From JBCBKL01 sp963922565 (GTDB lineage Bacteria > Pseudomonadota > Alphaproteobacteria > Rhodobacterales > Rhodobacteraceae), in assembly GCA_963922565.1 (NCBI GenBank), contig CAWUIQ010000021.1, forward strand, positions 1-47,480: a stretch of DNA of 47,480 nucleotides, given 5' to 3'. Both the position numbers and the translations under genes were made by a program. The notes under the pieces are model-generated. The model saw nothing but the letters and a program-made list of their open reading frames with translations, made no database searches and was not told where the DNA came from. Shown here piece by piece: positions 16,429 through 24,054 of this stretch; positions within the stretch are counted from its first letter, which is position 1; the number at the start of each line of letters is the position of its first letter.

Positions 16429-19323
16429 ATGTTAAGGAAAAAGACCAACGGGGTTGCGAGACGCCCCCAGCGGACGAGTATCCTCAGCTCAGTTGCTGAA
16501 AAGTCTGTAGATCGCCGCACATTCCTGCGCGGATCGGGTCTGGCCATCGGTGGCCTCGCCGCGATCGGTGCAACGGGCGGCACTGTTACCAAAGCCAATG
16601 CCGCGGCCGCCATTCAGGGTGCCGTTGAGACGGTCAAATCCGTCTGCACCCACTGCTCGGTCGGCTGCACGGTCATCGCCGAAGTCGCCAATGGCGTCTG
16701 GGTCGGACAGGAACCCGGCTGGGACAGCCCGTTCAACCTCGGTGCCCACTGCGCCAAAGGGGCCGCTGTGCGCGAGCACGCCCATGGCGAACGCCGCCTC
16801 AAGTACCCTATGAAAAAAGAGGGTGGCGAGTGGAAGCGCATCAGCTGGGAACAGGCGATCAATGAGATCGGCGACGGCATGATGCAGATCCGGGACGAAA
16901 GCGGCCCGGACAGCGTGTACTGGCTGGGATCGGCCAAGCACAACAACGAACAAGCCTACCTCTTCCGCAAGTTCGCCGCCTACTGGGGCACGAACAACGT
17001 GGATCACCAGGCGCGTATCTGTCACTCGACCACGGTGGCCGGTGTTGCAAACACCTGGGGCTACGGTGCGATGACGAACAGCTACAACGACATCCACAAC
17101 AGCCGCGCGATCTTCATCATCGGTGGCAACCCGGCCGAGGCGCATCCCGTTTCGCTGCTGCATGTTCTGCGCGCGAAAGAGCAGAACAACGCGCCGCTGA
17201 TCGTGTGCGACCCTCGCTTTACCCGGACAGCGGCCCATGCTGACGAATATGTACGCTTCCGTCCCGGTTCGGACGTTGCCCTGATCTGGGGCATCCTGTG
17301 GCACATTTTCGAGAATGGCTGGGAAGACAAGGAATTCATCCGCACTCGCGTCTGGGGCATGGATGAGATCAAGGCCGAAGTCGCCAAGTGGACGCCCGAC
17401 GAGGTCGAGCGGGTCACCGGCACACCCGGCAGCCAGCTTGAGCGCGTCGCGCGGACAATGGCCAACAACCGTCCCGGTACCGTGATCTGGTGCATGGGCG
17501 GCACGCAGCACACGAACGGCAACAACAACACCCGTGCGTACTGCATCCTGCAGCTCGCCCTTGGCAACATGGGCACGACCGGTGGCGGAACGAACATCTT
17601 CCGCGGCCATGACAACGTGCAGGGCGCAACTGACCTTGGTGTTCTCAGCCACACGCTGCCCGGCTATTACGGCCTGAGCGCCGGATCATGGGCTCACTGG
17701 GCGCGGGTCTGGGGTGAGGATCTAGAATGGCTGCAAGGTCAGTTCGAGACCGTCAAAGGATCCGACGGCAAAGACAAGAACCTGATGAACCTCAAGGGTA
17801 TCCCGGTCAGCCGCTGGATCGACGGGGTTCTGGAAGATCCGGCAAACACGGATCAGCCAAACCCGGTCCGGGCGATGGTTCTCTGGGGGCATGCGCCGAA
17901 CTCGCAGACCCGCATGAAAGAGATGAAAACGGCGATGGAAAAGCTCGACATGCTTGTCGTGGTGGACCCGTATCCGACCGTCTCTGCCGTCATGCAGGAC
18001 CGCACCGATGGTGTTTACCTGCTGCCGGCCTGTACCCAGTTCGAGACTTATGGCTCGGTCACGGCGTCCAACCGGTCGCTCCAGTGGCGCGACAAGGTGG
18101 TTGATCCGCTGTTCGAGTCCAAGACTGATCATGAGATCATCGGCATGTTCGCCAACAAGTTTGGCTGGGCTGACCGTTTCTTCCGCAACATCGAGATGGA
18201 CGACGAGAACACGCCGAACATCGAAAGCGTCACGCGGGAGTTCAATGCCGGGATGTGGACAGTCGGCTATACCGGCCAGTCGCCCGAGCGGATCAAGCTG
18301 CACATGGCAAACCAGCACACGTTCGACCGGACGACGCTGCAAGCCGTGGGTGGTCCCGCCGATGGGGACTATTACGGCATGCCATGGCCATGCTGGGGCA
18401 CTGCCGAAATGAAGCACCCGGGCACGCCGAACCTCTACGACATGTCCAAGCCGGTCTCGAAAGGTGGTCTGACCTTCCGCGCCCGCTTTGGCGTGGAGCG
18501 GGATGGTGACAACCTGCTGGCTGAAGGCGTCTATAGTGCTGGTTCCGAAATCCAGGATGGATATCCGGAATTCACCATGCAGATGCTGATGGACCTCGGC
18601 TGGGACGGTGACCTGACGGATGAAGAGCGCGCGGCCATCGACGCCGTCGCAGGGCCCAAGACCAACTGGAAAACCGACCTTTCGGGCGGAATCCAGAGGG
18701 TCGCGATCCAGCATGAATGTGCGCCCTTCGGCAACGCCAAGGCACGGGCCGTGGTCTGGACATTCCCGGATCCCGTACCGCTGCACCGCGAACCACTCTA
18801 TACCAACCGCCGTGACCTGGTTGCGGATTATCCGACATACGAGGATCGCCACGACTATCGTCTGCCGACCCTGTATGCCTCGATCCAAAAGCAGGACTTC
18901 TCAAAAGACTATCCGATGATCCTGACATCGGGACGTCTGGTCGAGTATGAAGGCGGCGGGGACGAGACCCGGTCCAACCCGTGGCTGGCCGAACTTCAGC
19001 AGGACATGTTCGTCGAAATCAACACCCGCGATGCGAACAATCTGGGTGTGCGTGACGGCGCGCAGGTCTGGGTCGAAGGGCCCGAAGGCGGCAAGGTCAA
19101 GGTCATGGCCATGGTCACTAACCGCGTTGGCGAAGGTGTGGCCTTCATGCCGTTCCATTTCGGTGGGCACATGGAGGGCGTTGACCTGAGGGACAAGTAC
19201 CCCAAAGGCGCCGACCCGTATGTCCTGGGTGAGAGCACCAACACCGCTCAGACCTACGGATACGATTCAGTCACCCAGATGCAGGAGACCAAAGCGACTC
19301 TCTGCAAGATCTGGGCAGCGTAA
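16429..19323 (+). CDS. fdhA: Formate dehydrogenase alpha (catalytic molybdopterin) subunit, cysteine form
   Basis: The product (964 aa) oxidises formate to CO2 at a bis-molybdopterin Mo or W centre. A Tat signal with DRRTFLRGSGLAIGG (about 27-41) exports it folded. A [4Fe-4S] cluster is held by Cys73, Cys76, Cys80 and Cys108, followed by Lys110. The metal ligand is Cys198 in QARICHS, where E. coli FdnG has selenocysteine, followed by the conserved histidine. GGNPAEAHP, GATDLGVLSHTLPGYYG and the C-terminal molydop-binding domain (MILTSGRLVEYEGGGDETR) complete the FdnG/FdoG-type enzyme. The beta gene follows after 12 bp. A strong AGGGAGGG site precedes the ATG. The fdhD sulfurtransferase is not in the window. 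Confidence 0.97.
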   Translation: MLRKKTNGVARRPQRTSILSSVAEKSVDRRTFLRGSGLAIGGLAAIGATGGTVTKANAAAAIQGAVETVKSVCTHCSVGCTVIAEVANGVWVGQEPGWDSPFNLGAHCAKGAAVREHAHGERRLKYPMKKEGGEWKRISWEQAINEIGDGMMQIRDESGPDSVYWLGSAKHNNEQAYLFRKFAAYWGTNNVDHQARICHSTTVAGVANTWGYGAMTNSYNDIHNSRAIFIIGGNPAEAHPVSLLHVLRAKEQNNAPLIVCDPRFTRTAAHADEYVRFRPGSDVALIWGILWHIFENGWEDKEFIRTRVWGMDEIKAEVAKWTPDEVERVTGTPGSQLERVARTMANNRPGTVIWCMGGTQHTNGNNNTRAYCILQLALGNMGTTGGGTNIFRGHDNVQGATDLGVLSHTLPGYYGLSAGSWAHWARVWGEDLEWLQGQFETVKGSDGKDKNLMNLKGIPVSRWIDGVLEDPANTDQPNPVRAMVLWGHAPNSQTRMKEMKTAMEKLDMLVVVDPYPTVSAVMQDRTDGVYLLPACTQFETYGSVTASNRSLQWRDKVVDPLFESKTDHEIIGMFANKFGWADRFFRNIEMDDENTPNIESVTREFNAGMWTVGYTGQSPERIKLHMANQHTFDRTTLQAVGGPADGDYYGMPWPCWGTAEMKHPGTPNLYDMSKPVSKGGLTFRARFGVERDGDNLLAEGVYSAGSEIQDGYPEFTMQMLMDLGWDGDLTDEERAAIDAVAGPKTNWKTDLSGGIQRVAIQHECAPFGNAKARAVVWTFPDPVPLHREPLYTNRRDLVADYPTYEDRHDYRLPTLYASIQKQDFSKDYPMILTSGRLVEYEGGGDETRSNPWLAELQQDMFVEINTRDANNLGVRDGAQVWVEGPEGGKVKVMAMVTNRVGEGVAFMPFHFGGHMEGVDLRDKYPKGADPYVLGESTNTAQTYGYDSVTQMQETKATLCKIWAA

Positions 19324-19335
19324 GGAGGAAAGAGA

Positions 19336-19929
19336 ATGGCAAGAGCGAAGTTTCTCTGCGACGCCGAGCGCTGCATCGAATGCAACGCCTGCGTCACGGC
19401 CTGTAAGAATGAGCATGAGGTGCCCTGGGGTATCAACCGCCGCCGCGTGGTGACCATCAATGATGGTGACCCTGGCGAACGGTCGATCTCGGTCGCCTGC
19501 ATGCATTGTTCGGACGCGCCGTGCATGGCGGTCTGCCCGGTGGACTGCTTCTACCAGAACGAGGAAGGGGTGGTGCTCCACTCCAAGGACCTCTGCATCG
19601 GGTGTGGCTATTGCTTCTACGCGTGCCCCTTCGGGGCGCCGCAATACCCGCAGGCAGGCAACTTTGGTTCACGCGGCAAGATGGACAAGTGTACCTTCTG
19701 CGCCGGCGGACCCGAGGAAACGCACTCGACGGCCGAATTCGCCAAGTACGGGCGGAACCGGATCGCCGAGGGCAAACTGCCCATCTGTGCCGAGATGTGC
19801 TCGACCAAGGCCCTGCTGGCCGGTGATGGCGACGTCGTGAGCGGGATCTACCGCGAACGGGTTGTCGCGCGCGGCTTTGGCTCAGGCGCCTGGGGTTGGG
19901 GCACAGCCTACGACCAGAAAGACGGCTAA
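19336..19929 (+). CDS. fdh3B: Formate dehydrogenase beta subunit, four [4Fe-4S] clusters
   Basis: The product (197 aa) is an electron-transfer ferredoxin subunit of the FDH3 type. Cysteine groups in order: CIECNACVTAC near residues 15-25, CMHCSDAPCMAVCPVDC, CIGCGYCFYACPFGAP, and CTFC paired with CAEMC. Together they suit four [4Fe-4S] clusters. It is shorter than E. coli FdnH and lacks that protein's C-terminal membrane anchor, so it must be held by the alpha and gamma subunits. It has no signal of its own and probably rides across the membrane with alpha through Tat. A strong hairpin follows the stop. Confidence 0.96.
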   Translation: MARAKFLCDAERCIECNACVTACKNEHEVPWGINRRRVVTINDGDPGERSISVACMHCSDAPCMAVCPVDCFYQNEEGVVLHSKDLCIGCGYCFYACPFGAPQYPQAGNFGSRGKMDKCTFCAGGPEETHSTAEFAKYGRNRIAEGKLPICAEMCSTKALLAGDGDVVSGIYRERVVARGFGSGAWGWGTAYDQKDG

Positions 19930-19933
19930 GAAA

Positions 19934-19969
19934 GGTGGGCTGCGGCGGCATAAAGTTGCCGCAGCCACC
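19934..19969 (+). other. Strong hairpin between beta and gamma subunit genes
   Basis: GGCTGCGGC at 19938-19946 pairs perfectly with GCCGCAGCC at 19958-19966, and the outer GGT/ACC bases extend the stem past a one-base bulge. No T tract follows, so it is more likely an mRNA processing or 3'-protection element that separates expression of alpha-beta from gamma than a full terminator. Confidence 0.5.
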
Positions 19970-20042
19970 ACCGATTTCCAAACCCGCAGCCTTCCCGATG
20001 GAAGGTGTTGTATCATCGGCTCATCATAGATCGAGGGACCCC

Positions 20043-21272
20043 ATGCGTGCTCTGTTCTGCGTGATCGCTTTCTTTTTCCTGTCAACGGCAGTGACTGCAC
20101 AGGAGGCCGTCAGGCCCCCGGACAATGCCGTGAACCAAGCTGACACCGTAGACCGCTCCGCCACGGGCGGTGCGCAGACACTTGAGGATATTCTCGCCCG
20201 GCAACGGGGGGAAAAGCTCGACGACAGCTTCCGGCGTGACGACACTGGCAACCCCGATACTGCAGCGGGCATCGCCGCCCAGCTTGGCACCCTGGGAGGT
20301 GCGTCGGACAGCGAAGTCTACCGCGCTCTGCGCTATGGATCGGCCAACGTGAACGTGTCGAACAACAGTCCCGCAGCGGACGTCCTCATTCAGGACAGCG
20401 GCATGGCGTGGCTGGAGTTCCGGCAGGGGCCGCTCAAGACCTATGGCGGCTATCTGATGCTGGGGACGCTTGGCCTGCTGGTCCTGTTCTACGTTCTACG
20501 GGGCAAGATCCGCATCGACGGCACGAAAACAGGCCGAACCATCACACGGTTTTCCGGCATCGAGCGTTTTGCGCATTGGTTGATGGCCGGATCGTTCATT
20601 CTGCTCGGCATTACCGGCCTCGTCTCGCTTTTCGGGCGGCTGTATCTCATCCCGGTCTTCGGAAAGGATGCCTTCGCCACCCTCGCGATCGGGTCGAAAT
20701 GGGTCCACAACAATGTGGCATGGGGGTTCATGGTCGGGCTCGCGCTCGCCTTCGTGTTCTGGGTGATCCATAACCTGCCAAGCCGGACCGACCTCGTCTG
20801 GATCGCCAAGGGCGGCGGTCTTTTCTTCAAGGGTGTCCACCCACCGGCCAAGAAGTTCAACGCAGGCCAAAAGGTCATCTTCTGGTCGGTCATGATCCTC
20901 GGTGCCTCGATCGCGGCATCGGGTCTGTCGCTGCTGTTCCCGTTCGAGCTGCCGATGTTCGCCAAGACATTCGCGATCCTGAACCAGACCGGCCTGCCGC
21001 AGGCTCTGGGCTTTGGCGTGCTGCCCGAGGTTATGGCACCGCATCAGGAAATGCAGCTTGCCCAAGCCTGGCATGCCATCGTCAGCTTTGTTCTGATGGC
21101 CATCGTGATCGCGCATATCTATATCGGATCCGTTGGCATGGAGGGCGCGTTCGACGCCATGGGATCCGGCGAAGTCGAAGAGCAATGGGCCAAGGAACAC
21201 CATTCGATCTGGTACGAAGAAGAACGCGCCAAGGCCAAAAAAGCCCCGGACGGTGGCGTGCCCGCCGAATAG
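20043..21272 (+). CDS. Formate dehydrogenase gamma subunit, membrane cytochrome b
   Basis: The start at 20043 is chosen because a signal peptide (MRALFCVIAFFFLSTAVTAQ) begins there behind GAGGGACCCC; the frame is open upstream but that stretch is not protein-like. The product (409 aa) has a periplasmic N-terminal part (about 20-130), a membrane segment (YLMLGTLGLLVLFYVL), then a four-helix cytochrome b core with heme-ligand histidines in RFAHWLMAGSF, WVHNNVAWGF and QAWHAIVSFV. It anchors the enzyme and hands electrons to quinone. It is longer than E. coli FdnI because of the N-terminal domain, as in other alphaproteobacterial enzymes. One base separates it from the next gene. Confidence 0.94.
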   Translation: MRALFCVIAFFFLSTAVTAQEAVRPPDNAVNQADTVDRSATGGAQTLEDILARQRGEKLDDSFRRDDTGNPDTAAGIAAQLGTLGGASDSEVYRALRYGSANVNVSNNSPAADVLIQDSGMAWLEFRQGPLKTYGGYLMLGTLGLLVLFYVLRGKIRIDGTKTGRTITRFSGIERFAHWLMAGSFILLGITGLVSLFGRLYLIPVFGKDAFATLAIGSKWVHNNVAWGFMVGLALAFVFWVIHNLPSRTDLVWIAKGGGLFFKGVHPPAKKFNAGQKVIFWSVMILGASIAASGLSLLFPFELPMFAKTFAILNQTGLPQALGFGVLPEVMAPHQEMQLAQAWHAIVSFVLMAIVIAHIYIGSVGMEGAFDAMGSGEVEEQWAKEHHSIWYEEERAKAKKAPDGGVPAE

Positions 21273-21273
21273 G

Positions 21274-22548
21274 ATGTGGCGTTGGCTGATACCCCTGGCC
21301 GTCGTCTGGCCCCTGGGTGCAGCGGCGCAGGATTTCTTTACGCTCAAGGGGCATGGCGGGCCGATCAAGGGGATCGCCGCGTTTGACGACGCGATCCTGA
21401 CCGCAAGTTTCGACAATTCGGTCGGATTGTGGGTCGACGGGACGCCCCTTTGGCTCGAAGGACATGATGCTGCAGTCAATGTCGTTCTGTTCAAGGACCG
21501 GACCCAGGCCTTCTCGGCCGGCGATGATTTTGCTGTCTTCTCGTGGGACCTGCAGTCCGGCACGGGCGCCAAGCTGGGACAGCACAAGGGCAAGGTCATT
21601 GGTCTGGCAACCCATGGCGACATGCTGGCCACGGCTTCATGGGACGGTACCATTGGCCTCTGGCGCAGCGCGCCGCAATTCCTGACGGGCCACAACTCGG
21701 CGGTGAACGCGGTCGTCTTCTCTGATGACGGGTCGCGGCTCTATTCGGCAGCAGCCGACGGCACGATCAGGATCTGGGATGTCGAAAGCGGCAGCGAAAC
21801 GCGCCGGCTGGTCAGTCAGGGTTTCGGCATCAACACACTCGCGCTGAACGAAGACGAGGGCTGGATCGCCTATGGCGCGGTTGATGGCGTGACACGGCTG
21901 GTCGATCTGAAGACCGGCGACACGCTTGCCGATTTCACGCATGAACGGCGACCGATCCTCGGGATGGCGCTCTCACCCGATGGCCGGCTTTTGGCGACGG
22001 GTGACGGGCAAGGGTATATCTCGCTGATCGATACCGAAACGAAACGGTATGTCGCCGACTTTCGCGCCACACTCAGAGGGCCGGTCTGGGCGCTCGCGTT
22101 TTCGCCGGATGGTCAGAACCTGCATGCCGGCGGTCTGGACGAGGCAATGTATTCGTGGCCCGTCGAGACCCTTGGCGATGGCGAGCAAATGGTTCAGGGC
22201 GAAAAACCGTTTCTGCAAGGCGCCGAGGCCGCCAGCAACGGCGAACGACAATTCAACCGGAAATGTTCGATCTGCCATTCTCTTACAGCGGATAGCGGAC
22301 GCAAGGCCGGACCCACCCTTCACAACCTCTTCGGCAGAGAGGCAGGCGCGCTCGACGGCTACCCCTATTCCAAGACCTTGCTCACATCTGATATCGTATG
22401 GACAGATCAGACGATCGATGCGCTTTTTGATCTGGGGCCCGACGTTTACATTCACGGCAGCAAGATGCCGATGCAACGGATCACGAAACCCCAGGATCGG
22501 GCCGATCTGATCGAGTATCTCAAGGGGTTCACGAGGGGGGAGAACTGA
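21274..22548 (+). CDS. WD40 beta-propeller fused to cytochrome c
   Basis: The start at 21274 gives a clean signal peptide (MWRWLIPLAVVWPLGAAAQ), one base after the gamma stop. Residues about 22-300 are WD40-type repeats (FTLKGHGGPIKGIAAFDDAI, LTGHNSAVNAVVFSDDGSRL, RIWDVESG, LGMALSPDGRLLATGDGQGY). From about 315 a class I cytochrome c domain follows: heme motif CSICH, PTLHNLFGREAG, and the distal methionine in GSKMPMQRI. The product (424 aa) is therefore a periplasmic redox protein with a docking propeller. Its place directly after the gamma gene suggests it accepts electrons from, or senses, formate dehydrogenase. Confidence 0.92.
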   Translation: MWRWLIPLAVVWPLGAAAQDFFTLKGHGGPIKGIAAFDDAILTASFDNSVGLWVDGTPLWLEGHDAAVNVVLFKDRTQAFSAGDDFAVFSWDLQSGTGAKLGQHKGKVIGLATHGDMLATASWDGTIGLWRSAPQFLTGHNSAVNAVVFSDDGSRLYSAAADGTIRIWDVESGSETRRLVSQGFGINTLALNEDEGWIAYGAVDGVTRLVDLKTGDTLADFTHERRPILGMALSPDGRLLATGDGQGYISLIDTETKRYVADFRATLRGPVWALAFSPDGQNLHAGGLDEAMYSWPVETLGDGEQMVQGEKPFLQGAEAASNGERQFNRKCSICHSLTADSGRKAGPTLHNLFGREAGALDGYPYSKTLLTSDIVWTDQTIDALFDLGPDVYIHGSKMPMQRITKPQDRADLIEYLKGFTRGEN

Positions 22549-22549
22549 G

Positions 22550-22675
22550 ATGAAAGCGTTTCTTTGGGCCTGCGTCGCGATGGTCGCGCTGTCCCTCGCC
22601 GGCTATTATGGCTTGGGAAACGCCGGCTTTTCCGCGGCTGATCAGACAACCGGGCCGGCGGTGAGGCTTGAATGA
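22550..22675 (+). CDS. Small single-span membrane or exported protein (41 aa)
   Basis: A 41-codon gene starts at the ATG 22550, one base after the WD40-cytochrome stop, with GGGGGAG as ribosome site inside the previous gene. It begins MKAFLWACVAMVALSLAGYY, a hydrophobic helix or signal, then a short polar tail ending in AVRLE. Its TGA overlaps the ATG of the response regulator gene (ATGA), so it is translationally coupled on both sides. The tight packing and strong ribosome site argue that it is real. Function is unknown. Confidence 0.7.
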   Translation: MKAFLWACVAMVALSLAGYYGLGNAGFSAADQTTGPAVRLE

Positions 22676-24054
22676 CGTCGACCGTCCGTCCCATCCAGCT
22701 TGACCGGGGCACGGATGCCAAGGGCGATTTCGGCCCGGGCATGGCGCAGGCATCTGTACTGGTGGTCGATGATGAAACCGGGATCCGCCATTTCGTAACC
22801 CGCACGCTAGAGCCGCTGGTTGGCCGGGTCGAGGCGGCCAGCACGGCAGCCGAGGCTTCGGCCAAGATGGATGCCGCCCATTTCGACATCGTCATTCTCG
22901 ACAACATCATGCCGGGAACCACAGGGCTGGAATGGCTGCGCGAGCAGCGTCAGCTTGGATTTTTCGCCGATGCAATCCTGATCACGGCCTTTGCCGACAT
23001 GGAAACCGCCATCGCGGCGATGCGGGCGGGTGCCGTTGATTTCATCCTCAAACCCTTCCGGTCCAACCAGATCATCAACGCTGTCGCCCGCTGCATGGAT
23101 CGGGTGAACCTACGGCGTGAGAACTATCTGCTCAAATACGAGCTGGCCAGCGGAACGACGGCAGCGCGCGGACGCCTGCTGGGAACATCCCCCGCAATCG
23201 AAAACATCCGCTCAATGCTCGAACGCATCGCCCCGCTGCCGACACCGGTGCTTTTTACGGGCGATACCGGGACCGGCAAAGAGATCGCGGCGCGCGCAGT
23301 GCACGCCATGTCGCCGCGCGCGGAAAAGCCATTTGTTCCGATCAACTGTGCGGCGCTGAGCGACGAGGTGATCGAGAACGAATTGTTCGGGCGGGTCAGC
23401 CACCCGCAAGACGACCACAGCGCCGGCCTTTTGTGGAACGCGAATGGGGGCACGCTGTACCTCGATGAAATCGCGGAGTTGCCGACGCGGATACAGGCCG
23501 CGATCCTGCGGGTGATCGAAGAACGCCGGGTGCGTCCGGTCGGTGCACTCAGGGATCTTCCGCTCGACGTTCGGTTCATTTTCGCGACCAACGCCGATCT
23601 CGAGGCCAAGGTGGCCGAAGGGCTGTTCCGGCAGGATCTCTATCACCGGATCAACATCCTCAACCTGCACATGCCGCGGCTCAAGGACCGGATCGAAGAC
23701 CTCAAGGAATTGGCGCTTCTGTTCATCCAGCAAATCTCGTCCAACCTTGGCGTGCCACCGGTCGCGCTGACCGAAGGTGTGGTCGTGAACATGGCGCGGT
23801 ACGATTGGCCCGGAAACGTGCGTGAGTTGCGCAACCTGATTGAGCGGTCATTGATCCTGGGGGAGTTTCCTCCGGAATTCGCCGACACCGAACTTTCACC
23901 CGAAGTGACTGAGATCGATACGCTGCAGGCCGTTGAAAAGCGGCACATCCTTGCCGTTCTCGAACGCTGCGACGGCAACGTGGCCGAGGCCGCCCGGCGC
24001 CTTGGCGTTTCGCGCAAGACCATCGACCGCAAGGTCGCCATGTGGAATGGGTAA
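22672..24054 (+). CDS. NtrC-type response regulator lacking the GAFTGA loop
   Basis: The product (460 aa) has a receiver domain (about 27-142; acidic pair Asp33/Asp34, phospho-acceptor Asp77 in VILDN, Lys127), an AAA+ domain (about 165-395; Walker A GDTGTGKE at 197-204, Walker B TLYLDE at 261-266, arginine-finger region, WPGNVREL), and a Fis-type helix-turn-helix (about 425-457; NVAEAARRLGVSRKTIDRKV). Between ELFG (237-240) and Walker B, the canonical GAFTGA sigma-54 contact loop is replaced by a shorter, unrelated RVSHPQDDHSAG. It likely acts without sigma-54, as described for Rhodobacter capsulatus NtrC. It overlaps its kinase gene by 8 bp and probably controls the formate dehydrogenase locus. 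Confidence 0.93.
   Translation: MTSTVRPIQLDRGTDAKGDFGPGMAQASVLVVDDETGIRHFVTRTLEPLVGRVEAASTAAEASAKMDAAHFDIVILDNIMPGTTGLEWLREQRQLGFFADAILITAFADMETAIAAMRAGAVDFILKPFRSNQIINAVARCMDRVNLRRENYLLKYELASGTTAARGRLLGTSPAIENIRSMLERIAPLPTPVLFTGDTGTGKEIAARAVHAMSPRAEKPFVPINCAALSDEVIENELFGRVSHPQDDHSAGLLWNANGGTLYLDEIAELPTRIQAAILRVIEERRVRPVGALRDLPLDVRFIFATNADLEAKVAEGLFRQDLYHRINILNLHMPRLKDRIEDLKELALLFIQQISSNLGVPPVALTEGVVVNMARYDWPGNVRELRNLIERSLILGEFPPEFADTELSPEVTEIDTLQAVEKRHILAVLERCDGNVAEAARRLGVSRKTIDRKVAMWNG

Noticed and set aside
16489..18888. Two long minus-strand open frames of 387 and 388 codons
   Set aside because: They are antisense to the formate dehydrogenase alpha gene, which is unmistakable; no motifs or ribosome sites.
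21133..21273. Upstream extension of the WD40-cytochrome frame
   Set aside because: It overlaps the gamma subunit gene in another frame and would bury the signal peptide; the ATG at 21274 gives a normal exported protein.
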